In this document: positions 1 through 7,065 of the stretch, piece by piece
Numbering within the stretch: the first letter of the stretch is position 1
Layout: each line of letters starts with the position of its first letter
Assembly: GCA_905215775.1 (NCBI GenBank)
Contig: CAJMRM010000058.1
Location: forward strand, 1 to 16,673
DNA length: 16,673 nt
Source: an uncultured bacterium
Lineage (GTDB): Bacteria; Bacillota; Clostridia; Lachnospirales; Lachnospiraceae
Direction of reading: 5' to 3'
Notes under the pieces: generated by a model
What the model was told of the DNA's origin: nothing
Databases searched by the model: none
Seen by the model: only the letters and a program-made list of their open reading frames with translations
Made by a program: the position numbers and the translations under genes

Positions 1-23
1 ATAACTACAACGGAGGTTTTATT

Positions 24-557
24 ATGGCAATCGGCAAACGAATCCGCTTTTTCCGCAATCGGAAAGGCATGACGCAGAAGCAATTAGGCGAAATCCTCGG
101 TTTTCTCGGAAAGACCTCTGATGTCCGTATGGCGCAGTATGAATCAGAAGCCAGAACGCCGAAGCAAGACCTTGTAAAAGAAATGGCACATATCTTTGAT
201 GTCAGCCCGCGAGCAATCACAGTCCCGGAGATTGACAGCTATATCGGGCTTATGCACACGCTCTTTGCGCTGGAAGATATGTACGGGCTGAAAATCGGAG
301 AGATTGACGGAGAAGTGTGTCTGCGACTGGACAAGTCCACCGGCTCCACCTATTCCTCCATGTTTGATATGTTCCACGCATGGCAGGAACAAGCTGCCCG
401 TCTGGAACAGGGAGAGATAACCAAAGAGGAATACGACCAGTGGCGGTATAAATATCCTGAATTAGATACCTCGAATCACTGGCATAAAGTAGTCCCCTCA
501 AAGGAGTTAAGCGACTATCTCACAGAAGCCTTGAAAAAGGACACTGAATCCCAATAG
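24..557 (+). CDS. XRE-family HTH regulator of an integrated mobile element
   Basis: A 177-residue cytoplasmic protein. Residues ~4-65 form a Cro/CI-type helix-turn-helix (GKRIRFFRNRKGMTQKQLGE, then a MAQYESEARTPK recognition region and a FDVSPRAI segment). The C-terminal ~110 residues (SYIGLMHTLFALEDMYGLKI, HAWQEQAARLEQGEITKEEY) are a conserved tail I recall from regulators of Tn1549/CTn-like conjugative elements in Firmicutes; that is recall, not a search. The start is supported by GGAGG seven bases upstream of ATG. It is the only plus-strand gene here, its base composition is more AT-rich than its neighbours, and it sits between the window edge and the guaA 3' end. It probably controls element genes, but no operator or target is visible. 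The HTH call is firm; the target is unknown. Confidence 0.85.
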   Translation: MAIGKRIRFFRNRKGMTQKQLGEILGFLGKTSDVRMAQYESEARTPKQDLVKEMAHIFDVSPRAITVPEIDSYIGLMHTLFALEDMYGLKIGEIDGEVCLRLDKSTGSTYSSMFDMFHAWQEQAARLEQGEITKEEYDQWRYKYPELDTSNHWHKVVPSKELSDYLTEALKKDTESQ

Positions 558-585
558 AGCGTGTTATTTTTGTCTCGAAATACAC

Positions 586-638
586 AAAAAAACCTTGCCG
601 ACTTTCAGCTTCATTTCTGAAAATCAGCAAGGTTTTTC
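586..638. terminator. Bidirectional intrinsic terminator between the HTH gene and guaA
   Basis: The arms AAAAACCTTGC and GCAAGGTTTTT are fully complementary, with a second inner stem (CTTTCAG / CTGAAAA). On the plus strand a TTTTT tract follows the stem and can end the HTH transcript. On the minus strand a run of seven Ts follows and can end guaA. It lies ~120 bases beyond the guaA stop, on the element side of the presumed junction. Confidence 0.8.
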
Positions 639-681
639 TGTTATTGAAGTATTCTGTTATTTAGTGAGTGATACCCGAAAT

Positions 682-699
682 GTTGCCAAATCGTTGCCA
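682..699. repeat. Paired GTTGCCA direct repeats, possible integrase arm-type sites
   Basis: GTTGCCA occurs at 682-688 and 693-699, 11 bases apart (about one helical turn), ~60 bases from the guaA stop. Short direct repeats of this kind next to an attachment core are the usual arrangement for the arm-binding domain of tyrosine recombinases. The function is inferred from spacing and position. Confidence 0.4.
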
Positions 700-749
700 G
701 TGCTTAAACAAATTTGCTTGCATCCCGCATAAATAAAGGCTTTTTCAAG

Positions 750-775
750 TTCATATCATCACTCAAACTCAATCG
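750..775. other. Candidate attachment-site core at the 3' end of guaA
   Basis: The last guaA codons (…ATT GAG TTT GAG TGA, read on the minus strand) are where sequence character switches from AT-rich element to GC-rich chromosome. Integrative islands that use a tyrosine recombinase and insert in the final codons of guaA while restoring them are known. The second att copy would lie left of the window, so the exact core cannot be drawn. Confidence 0.4.
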
Positions 776-2303
776 TCGCCGGAGGCTTCCCCGTGCAGTC
801 ATACAGCACCCGGTTCACATGCTGGACCTCGTTCACGATCCGGTTGGAGACCCTGCCGATCACCTCCCAGGGGAGCTCCGCTGCCTCGGCGGTCATAAAG
901 TCAATGGTATTCACGGCCCGCAGCGCGATGGCGTAATCATACGTTCTCTCGTCACCCATGACGCCCACGGAGCGCATGTTGGTCAGGGCGGCAAAGTACT
1001 GGCCAATGCTCCGGTCCAGACCGGCCCTGGCGATCTCCTCCCGGTAGATGGCGTCGGCCTCCTGGACCATCTTCACCTTCTCCGGCGTTACCTCTCCGAT
1101 GATTCGGATCCCAAGTCCCGGGCCCGGGAACGGCTGACGGTACACCAGCTTTTCCGGGATCCCCAGCTCCAGACCGGCCTTTCTCACCTCGTCCTTAAAC
1201 AGATCGCGGAGGGGCTCGATGATCTCCTTGAAATCCACGTAATCCGGCAGTCCTCCCACGTTGTGGTGGGACTTGATCACAGCGGATTCACCGCCCAGGC
1301 CGCTTTCCACCACATCCGGATAGATGGTTCCCTGTACCAGGAAATCCACAGCTCCGATCTTCTTCGCCTCTTCCTCAAACACGCGGATAAACTCCTCGCC
1401 GATGATCTTTCTCTTTTTTTCCGGCTCTTCCACACCGGCCAGCTTATCGTAGAAGCGCTGCTGGGCGTTTACGCGGATGAAGTTCAGATCATAGGGGCCG
1501 TTGGGGCCGAATACCTCTTCCACCTCGTCGCCCTCATTTTTCCGCAGCAGGCCATGGTCAACGAACACACAGGTCAGCTGATCACCCACGGCCTTGGCCA
1601 GCATAACGGCCGCAACGGAGGAATCCACACCGCCGGATAATGCGCAGAGCACCTTTCCGTTTCCGACCTTCTCGCGGATCGCCCGGATGCTGTTCTCCAC
1701 AAACGCATCCATCTTCCAGGTTCCGGAGCAGCCGCAGACCTCATAAAGGAAATTGTGCAGCATCTTCGTGCCTTCCTGGGTATGAAGGACCTCCGGATGG
1801 TACTGGATCGCATACAGCTTCTTCTCCGCACACTCGGCAGCCGCCACCGGACAATCGGCCGTATGGGCCACGATCCGGAAGCCGGGAGCCGCCTTTTCAA
1901 TATAATCGTTATGGCTCATCCAGCAGATGGTCTTCTCAGACACATTTCCATACAGCTTGCTGGTCCTGTCCACCGTCACTTCGATCTTTCCATACTCACG
2001 GACCGGCGCCTTGCATACATGGCCGCCCAGCACATGCATCATCAGCTGCGCTCCATAGCACAGACCCAGCACCGGGATCCCCAGCTCAAATAATTCCTTG
2101 CTGCAGGATGCGGCTCCTTCCTCATAGCAGCTGTCGGGGCCTCCCGTGAGGATGATCCCCATGGGATTCATGGCCTTGATCTGTTCCAGATCTGTTTTAT
2201 AAGAGTAAATTTCACAGTATACGCTGCACTCGCGGACACGGCGGGCCACAAGCTGGTTATACTGGCCGCCGAAATCAATAACAATAATTTTTTCCTGATT
2301 CAT
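759..2303 (-). CDS. guaA: GMP synthase (glutamine-hydrolysing)
   Basis: Converts XMP, glutamine and ATP to GMP in the cytoplasm, the last step of de novo guanine nucleotide synthesis. The protein is 514 residues, normal for GuaA. The N-terminal class I glutamine amidotransferase has its nucleophile in GLCYGAQ (Cys82) and the dyad in QYHPEV (His169, Glu171). The ATP-pyrophosphatase P-loop is SGGVDSS (223-229), followed by the GMPS dimerisation domain ending PPATIEFE. An in-frame ATG lies 17 codons further upstream (2354), but the start at 2303 is preferred because AGGAGG sits eight bases before it and MNQEKIIVIDFGGQ is the family N-terminus. The 3' end abuts the mobile-element edge yet the reading frame is intact, as expected for a site-restoring integration. 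Confidence 0.97.
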   Translation of the reverse strand: MNQEKIIVIDFGGQYNQLVARRVRECSVYCEIYSYKTDLEQIKAMNPMGIILTGGPDSCYEEGAASCSKELFELGIPVLGLCYGAQLMMHVLGGHVCKAPVREYGKIEVTVDRTSKLYGNVSEKTICWMSHNDYIEKAAPGFRIVAHTADCPVAAAECAEKKLYAIQYHPEVLHTQEGTKMLHNFLYEVCGCSGTWKMDAFVENSIRAIREKVGNGKVLCALSGGVDSSVAAVMLAKAVGDQLTCVFVDHGLLRKNEGDEVEEVFGPNGPYDLNFIRVNAQQRFYDKLAGVEEPEKKRKIIGEEFIRVFEEEAKKIGAVDFLVQGTIYPDVVESGLGGESAVIKSHHNVGGLPDYVDFKEIIEPLRDLFKDEVRKAGLELGIPEKLVYRQPFPGPGLGIRIIGEVTPEKVKMVQEADAIYREEIARAGLDRSIGQYFAALTNMRSVGVMGDERTYDYAIALRAVNTIDFMTAEAAELPWEVIGRVSNRIVNEVQHVNRVLYDCTGKPPATIEFE

Positions 2304-2335
2304 CGAGAGCCTCCTGTCAACCTTTGTTGAAAAGC

Positions 2336-2370
2336 TGTACCTGCCGAAAAGCATGCTTTCAGCAGGTACA
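2336..2370 (-). promoter_or_regulatory. Leader hairpin in the guaA 5' UTR
   Basis: TGTACCTGC (2336-2344) and GCAGGTACA (2362-2370) are perfect 9-bp arms enclosing the palindrome AAAGCATGCTTT. It starts ~8 bases after the predicted transcription start and ends ~33 bases before the guaA start codon. No T-tract follows on either strand, so it is not an ordinary terminator. It could be a stability element, a protein site or an operator. Confidence 0.5.
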
Positions 2371-2384
2371 AAAATTTTGTAATC

Positions 2385-2413
2385 ATTATAATTGATAGGT
2401 TTTGTCTTTGCAA
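2385..2413 (-). promoter_or_regulatory. Predicted promoter of guaA
   Basis: On the minus strand a perfect TATAAT (2385-2390) lies 17 bases from TTGCAA (2408-2413, 4/6 to consensus). This predicts a start near 2378 and a ~75-nt leader. Confidence 0.6.
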
Positions 2414-2461
2414 GAAAAAAACTGTAAGTCCGGAAAAAACAGCAGAAACACCAGTGATCCG

Positions 2462-2491
2462 TTTAAAAATCCCCGATTATCCGGCAGATTT
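2462..2491 (-). terminator. Probable terminator downstream of iadA
   Basis: On the minus strand AAATCT-G-CCG pairs with CGGGGATTT around a GATAAT loop and is followed by TTTTTAAA. One bulged base and a modest stem make this a medium-strength call. It separates iadA from the guaA promoter. Confidence 0.45.
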
Positions 2492-2552
2492 TCCGTCTGG
2501 GAATATATCTGTTTCCAGTCTTTCCAAGCTGCCCTGGTACGCCCTTTAACAG

Positions 2553-3701
2553 CTATGCTTCATAGGTTCCCTTCTTTAATAATACGCCGTCCTGCATCAT
2601 CAGGCTGCCGCGGGCAATGACCGTATTCATGGAGAGATCGCCGTTGAGCACCAGCACGTCTGCGTCGCTTCCCTCATGGACGGCTCCTTTTTTGGGATAT
2701 ACCTCCAGAGCTTTCGCCACATTTCTGGTTCCCAGGGACAGGGCCTCCTCCAGGGACATATTTTCGTTCTGCACCTCATATACCACCTGTCGGTACATGG
2801 TGTCTACACTGGAAACTCCCATTTGTGTAAGATTTCCGGCTTCGTCATAATTGGACCAGCTTCCCTGTCCGTCGGAGCTGATGGTGACCTTGTCCATGGG
2901 AACTCCGGCCTCCTTTGCCGCCCGCAGGGACGCCGCCAGCTCTTTGATCTTTTCTTCAAACTGTCCGCAGGTAAAGTCGATGGTTCCACCCATTTTAGCC
3001 AGCTTGAAGGCGTCCTCCTGGAGCTTTTTCGCCCGTCCCACATGAGTGGGCTGGAACGTCTTTACAGGGATCGAGGTACGCTCCAGCGCTTCAAAGACCG
3101 GACTTAAGGCCCTGTCGTCGCCGCCCATATGGAGACACACAAACCCGGCCTTCCCGCTTAGCATAGCAGCGGTCCGCACATCGCTTCCCAGGCGGATCAG
3201 CTCGTCCACAGTAATATTGGGAGCGCGGTGATCGGAAATCGCCAGCTTAAGGCCGATGATCTCATCCACAAACATGATATCCTTGCTGACGCTTCCAGTG
3301 ATGGTCGGTCCCGGATATCCGTATGCGCCGCAGCAGCAGTAAGCAGAAATTCCCTCTTCCTTGAGTGCCTTGGCCTTTGCCACCAGGTTTTCCGTACTCC
3401 GGCTGATGCCGTCGGTTCCCAGAAGTCCCACCACTGTGGTCACGCCGCCCCTGATCAGATCAGAAAGCTGCACCTGGGGAGCCTGTGTGTGAAAGCTTCC
3501 CTCACCGCCGCCGCCTGTAATATGCACATGGCGGTCAATGAATCCCGGCGTCACGATCCGTCCCGTTCCGTCGATCACCTGGCAGCCCTCGTATTCCGGA
3601 AGATCATCCCCGATCCGTTCAATTTTTTCACCGGCGATGAGTACGTCCTTTTTTCCGAGATACTCCGGTGCATACACCTCTGCTCCTTTGATTAATAGCA
3701 T
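2553..3701 (-). CDS. iadA: Isoaspartyl dipeptidase (beta-aspartyl-peptidase)
   Basis: A cytoplasmic zinc amidohydrolase that cleaves isoaspartyl dipeptides arising from damaged or aged proteins. It is 382 residues, slightly under the ~390 of the E. coli enzyme. The binuclear metal site is recognisable: HVH (His58, His60), Glu67 in GGGGEG, Lys152 (carbamylated lysine, GLKLAISDHR), His191, His220 and Asp277 (SSDGQG). The N-terminal small beta domain and the C-terminal amidohydrolase tail (ADVLVLNGD) are present. AAGGAGG lies about eight bases before the ATG. It follows uvrA by 111 bases in the same direction. No partner peptidase is adjacent. A dihydroorotase or allantoinase role is less likely given the isoaspartyl-type motifs. 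Confidence 0.9.
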   Translation of the reverse strand: MLLIKGAEVYAPEYLGKKDVLIAGEKIERIGDDLPEYEGCQVIDGTGRIVTPGFIDRHVHITGGGGEGSFHTQAPQVQLSDLIRGGVTTVVGLLGTDGISRSTENLVAKAKALKEEGISAYCCCGAYGYPGPTITGSVSKDIMFVDEIIGLKLAISDHRAPNITVDELIRLGSDVRTAAMLSGKAGFVCLHMGGDDRALSPVFEALERTSIPVKTFQPTHVGRAKKLQEDAFKLAKMGGTIDFTCGQFEEKIKELAASLRAAKEAGVPMDKVTISSDGQGSWSNYDEAGNLTQMGVSSVDTMYRQVVYEVQNENMSLEEALSLGTRNVAKALEVYPKKGAVHEGSDADVLVLNGDLSMNTVIARGSLMMQDGVLLKKGTYEA

Positions 3702-3806
3702 ATCTGCCCCTCCTTATTTTTATACCCCTTCGGGGGATTTAAACGCACTGGCCTGTGAAAAACGCAGAGACCGGCGTGCGCCATGATACGATGGATCTCT
3801 TTCTCT

Positions 3807-3835
3807 ATTGTATCATACTTCCTCCCGCTTTTCCA
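3807..3835 (-). promoter_or_regulatory. Possible iadA promoter inside the end of uvrA
   Basis: The minus strand shows an extended -10, TGATACAAT (core 3807-3812), with TGGAAA (4/6) 17 bases upstream. It overlaps the last uvrA codons and would give a ~100-nt leader. The inverted pair ATGATAC / GTATCAT (3783-3789, 3810-3816) overlaps it and may be an operator. Confidence 0.35.
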
Positions 3836-6653
3836 AATATTTCTTCACATACCGTCCCGTATAGGAGACCGGGCTTTCCGCTATCTGCTCCGGCGTTCCC
3901 TTTGCGATCACCGTACCTCCCCGGTCCCCGCCCTCGGGCCCCATATCGATGATATAGTCGGCGGTTTTGATCACATCCAGGTTGTGCTCGATGACCACCA
4001 CCGTATTTCCGCCCTCAGATAGACGGCGCAGGATCTCCACCAGCTTGTGGACGTCCGCAAAATGCAGTCCTGTGGTGGGCTCGTCCAGGACATAAATGGT
4101 CTTTCCCGTTCCCCTTCGGGAAAGCTCCGTGGCCAGCTTGATCCTCTGGGCCTCGCCGCCGGAAAGCTCTGTGGACGGCTGCCCCAGTCTGATATAGGAA
4201 AGCCCCACATCGTTTAAGGTGGCGATCTTTCTGGAAATGGACGGCACGTTCTCGAAGAACTTCAGCGCCTCCTCCACGGTCATGTTCAGCACATCGTAGA
4301 TGCTCTTTCCCTTATATTTTACCTCCAGCGTCTCCCGGTTGTACCGCTTTCCGCCGCAGACCTCGCATGGAACGTAAACATCCGGCAGAAAATGCATTTC
4401 GATCTTTATGATCCCGTCGCCGCTGCAGGCCTCGCACCGGCCGCCCTTCACGTTAAAGCTGAACCGGCCCTTGCTGTATCCCTTGGCCTTGGCATCGGGC
4501 GTCGCCGCAAACAGATCCCGGATCAGATCGAACACGCCCGTATACGTTGCCGGGTTGGACCTGGGCGTCCGGCCGATGGGCGACTGGTCGATGGCGATGA
4601 TCTTATCCAGCTGGTCCACGCCGTCGATGCCGTCGTGGGCTCCGGCAATGGTCCTGGCCCGGTTCAGCTTCTTTGCCAGGGACTTATATAATATCTCATT
4701 GACCAGGGAGCTTTTTCCTGAACCGGACACGCCTGTCACACAGGTCATCACTCCCAGGGGGATGTCCACATCCACATGTTTCAGGTTATTCTCCCTGGCG
4801 CCCCGCACCTTCAGCCAGCCCGTGGGCTGTCTCCTCTCTGACGGCACCGGAATGGACCTCCGGCCGCTTAAGTATGCGCCTGTGATGGAATCCTCACACT
4901 TCATGATCTCCTCAGCCGTCCCGACAGCCACCACTTTTCCACCATGCTCTCCGGCTCCTGGACCGATATCCACAATACAGTCCGCAGCCATCATGGTATC
5001 CTCATCATGCTCCACCACGATCACGCTGTTTCCCAGGTCCCGCAGATGGGTCAGCGTCTTTAAAAGCTTGTCGTTGTCCCTCTGGTGGAGGCCGATGCTG
5101 GGCTCGTCCAGAATATAGGCCACGCCCACCAGACCGGAGCCGATCTGGGTGGCCAGCCGGATCCTCTGGGCCTCGCCGCCGGAGAGAGTCCCCGTTGCCC
5201 GGGACAGGGAAAGGTAATCCAGCCCCACGTCGATGAGGAACATGATCCTGGCCCGGATCTCCTTCAGGATCTGCTCCCCGATCATCTTCTGCATCTCCGA
5301 AAGCTCCAGCCCGTCGATGAACTCCTTAAACTTCACGATGGACATGTCGGTGGCATCAAAGATATTTTTTCCGCCCACGGTCACAGCCAGGGATTCCTTT
5401 TTAAGCCGCTTTCCATGGCAGGCCGTACAGGGGGTGATCCGCATGAAGGTCTCGTATTCCGCCTTGCTGGCCTGGGAAAAGGTTTCCCGGTATCTGCGGT
5501 TCACATTTTCAATGAGCCCCTCAAAGGCCACGTCGTAAACGCCGGTGCCGCGCTGCCCCGTATAATGGACCGCCACCTTTTTTCCCTGGGTCCCGTAAAT
5601 CAGGATATCATGGATCTCTTTGGGATACTCCTCAAAGGGCGTATCCAGGTCAAAATGGTATTCCTTGGCCAGGGCGTCCAGGATCGCCCTGGAAAAGCTG
5701 CCCTCCTTGGTGCAGGACTGCCAGCCCAGGACGGCGATGGCGCCCTCCTTAATGCTTAAGGACTTATCCGGGATCATCAGATCCTCGTCAAATTCCATTT
5801 TATATCCCAGCCCGAAGCACTCCGGACAGGCCCCGAAGGGATTATTAAAGGAAAAGCTCCGGGGCTCCACCTCCTCGATGCTGATCCCACAGTCGGGACA
5901 GGAAAAGCTCTGGCTGAAATTCACAGGCTCTCCGCCGAAAATATCCAGGATCATCAGTCCGCCGGACAGCTTCATCACTGTTTCGATGGAGTCAGTCAGA
6001 CGCTTTTCGATCCCCTCCTTCACCACCAGGCGATCCACCACGATCTCGATGCTATGCTTGATGTTTTTCTCCAGCTGGATCTCCTCCGTCAGCTCATGAA
6101 GGTTCCCGTCGATGCGGACCCGGACGTAGCCGCTTTTTTTCGCCTGTTCCAGGACCTTTTCGTGCCGTCCTTTTCTTCCCCGCACCATGGGAGCCAGCAG
6201 CTGGATCCGGGTGCGCTCCGGCAGCTCCATGATCTGGTCCACCATCTGGTCCACGGTCTGTTTTTTTATCTCCCGTCCGCATTTGGGACAGTGGGGGATG
6301 CCAATACGGGCGTACAAAAGACGCATATAATCGTAGATCTCTGTCACCGTCCCCACCGTGGAACGGGGGTTTCTGTTGGTGGATTTCTGGTCGATGGAGA
6401 TCGCCGGGGACAGTCCTTCGATGCTCTCCACATCGGGCTTCTCCATCTGCCCCAGGAACTGGCGGGCATAGGACGAAAGGGACTCCATATACCGCCTCTG
6501 GCCCTCAGCGTAGATCGTATCAAAGGCCAGGGAGGATTTTCCAGAGCCGGAAAGGCCCGTTAAGACCACCAGCTCGTTCCGCGGGATATCCACGGAAATA
6601 TTTTTCAGGTTGTGCTCGTTGGCACCGCGGATCTTAATATATTGCTTTGGCAT
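3813..6653 (-). CDS. uvrA: UvrABC excinuclease subunit A
   Basis: A DNA-damage-sensing ABC ATPase that loads UvrB in nucleotide excision repair. The protein is 946 residues, full length. In order: Walker A GLSGSGKS (33-40); zinc module with Cys252/255/276/279; ABC signature LSGGEAQ (490-496) with Walker B LDEP (~515); second Walker A GVSGSGKS (641-648); second zinc module with Cys740/743/763/766; second LSGGEAQ (830-836) and LDEP (~856). Two in-frame ATGs compete. The first (6659) has GAGGAG only one base away, too close to work, while the second (6653, MPKQYIKIRGANEHNLK) has it seven bases away and fits the family N-terminus. A LexA-type box upstream indicates SOS control. uvrB is not adjacent. 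Confidence 0.97.
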   Translation of the reverse strand: MPKQYIKIRGANEHNLKNISVDIPRNELVVLTGLSGSGKSSLAFDTIYAEGQRRYMESLSSYARQFLGQMEKPDVESIEGLSPAISIDQKSTNRNPRSTVGTVTEIYDYMRLLYARIGIPHCPKCGREIKKQTVDQMVDQIMELPERTRIQLLAPMVRGRKGRHEKVLEQAKKSGYVRVRIDGNLHELTEEIQLEKNIKHSIEIVVDRLVVKEGIEKRLTDSIETVMKLSGGLMILDIFGGEPVNFSQSFSCPDCGISIEEVEPRSFSFNNPFGACPECFGLGYKMEFDEDLMIPDKSLSIKEGAIAVLGWQSCTKEGSFSRAILDALAKEYHFDLDTPFEEYPKEIHDILIYGTQGKKVAVHYTGQRGTGVYDVAFEGLIENVNRRYRETFSQASKAEYETFMRITPCTACHGKRLKKESLAVTVGGKNIFDATDMSIVKFKEFIDGLELSEMQKMIGEQILKEIRARIMFLIDVGLDYLSLSRATGTLSGGEAQRIRLATQIGSGLVGVAYILDEPSIGLHQRDNDKLLKTLTHLRDLGNSVIVVEHDEDTMMAADCIVDIGPGAGEHGGKVVAVGTAEEIMKCEDSITGAYLSGRRSIPVPSERRQPTGWLKVRGARENNLKHVDVDIPLGVMTCVTGVSGSGKSSLVNEILYKSLAKKLNRARTIAGAHDGIDGVDQLDKIIAIDQSPIGRTPRSNPATYTGVFDLIRDLFAATPDAKAKGYSKGRFSFNVKGGRCEACSGDGIIKIEMHFLPDVYVPCEVCGGKRYNRETLEVKYKGKSIYDVLNMTVEEALKFFENVPSISRKIATLNDVGLSYIRLGQPSTELSGGEAQRIKLATELSRRGTGKTIYVLDEPTTGLHFADVHKLVEILRRLSEGGNTVVVIEHNLDVIKTADYIIDMGPEGGDRGGTVIAKGTPEQIAESPVSYTGRYVKKYLEKREEV

Positions 6654-6672
6654 TGCCATTCTCCTCTAAATC

Positions 6673-6973
6673 TTGGCGTCTGGTTTTCCACGATGAACGT
6701 GAATAACCGATTGCGCAATGGTATGATATCTGCTTTGCAGACATTATACCGCACCCTTCGGCTGCGGTACCCCTCCGGGAGAATTAGGCGCCTGGATTTC
6801 TGCGGTGAACGCAGAAACCAGATGCGCGATGGTATAATGTCTGCTTTGCAGACATTATACCGCACCCTTCGGCTGCGGTACCCCTCCGGGAGAATTAGGC
6901 GCCTGGATTTCTGCGGTAAACGCAGAAACCAGATGCGCGATGGTATAATGTCTGCTTTGCAGACATTATACCA
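6673..6973. repeat. 111-bp tandem repeat of hairpins in the uvrA leader
   Basis: This fills most of the 412-bp gap between uvrA and the wall-protein gene. Two full units (6719-6829 and 6830-6940) differ at only three positions. A 33-bp partial third unit (6941-6973) and a diverged half unit (6673-6718) flank them. Each full unit contains: a palindrome with arms GGTATAATGTCTGC / GCAGACATTATACC around TTT (two changes in the first unit); ACCGCA…TGCGGT; the 8-bp palindrome AGGCGCCT; and TTTCTGCG-gtraa-CGCAGAAA. The array lies between the predicted uvrA transcription start and its start codon, so it would be transcribed as leader RNA. It is not CRISPR: there are no unique spacers. Confidence 0.9.
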
Positions 6974-6993
6974 TGATTCCCTTCCATATTCAA
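6965..6993 (-). promoter_or_regulatory. Predicted uvrA promoter
   Basis: On the minus strand TATAAT (6965-6970) lies 17 bases from TTGAAT (6988-6993, 4/6 to consensus). The -10 is part of the right arm of the third repeat palindrome. The predicted start is near 6958, giving a ~305-nt leader that runs through the tandem repeats. Confidence 0.65.
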
Positions 6994-7004
6994 ACGTTTG
7001 TTCG
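6991..7004 (-). promoter_or_regulatory. LexA (DinR) SOS box of uvrA
   Basis: The minus strand reads CGAACAAACGTTTG, matching 13 of 14 positions of the B. subtilis SOS consensus CGAACRNRYGTTYC. It overlaps the -35 of the uvrA promoter, the classic position for repression. uvrA is an SOS gene in many Firmicutes, so sequence and context agree. Confidence 0.75.
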
Positions 7005-7012
7005 CTGTTTCC

Positions 7013-7040
7013 AAAAAGAAAAGGTCCCGTTTCCGGGACC
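7013..7040 (-). terminator. Intrinsic terminator of the wall-binding protein gene
   Basis: On the minus strand GGTCCCG-GAAA-CGGGACC is a perfect 7-bp stem followed by TTTTCTTTTT, 26 bases after the stop codon. It insulates the uvrA promoter immediately downstream. Confidence 0.9.
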
Positions 7041-7065
7041 CCTTCTCTTCAAGAGGAAATGATCG

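Noticed and set aside
714..1640. A 308-codon plus-strand frame antisense to guaA, and similar long antisense frames over uvrA, leuA and glmM
   Set aside because: They are shadows of high-GC coding sequence. The opposite strand encodes full, motif-complete enzymes, and the shadows show no ribosome sites or recognisable domains.
2304..2400. A purine riboswitch upstream of guaA
   Set aside because: The predicted leader is only ~75 nt and is occupied by a single hairpin. The conserved three-way-junction loops are not present.
3725..3735. CCCCTTCGGGG mini-hairpin upstream of iadA as a regulatory element
   Set aside because: It is a four-base stem without a T-tract or an overlap with the ribosome site. 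Chance occurrence is likely in GC-rich DNA.
6673..6973. A CRISPR array
   Set aside because: The repeats are directly abutting 111-bp near-identical units with no unique spacers and no cas genes nearby.
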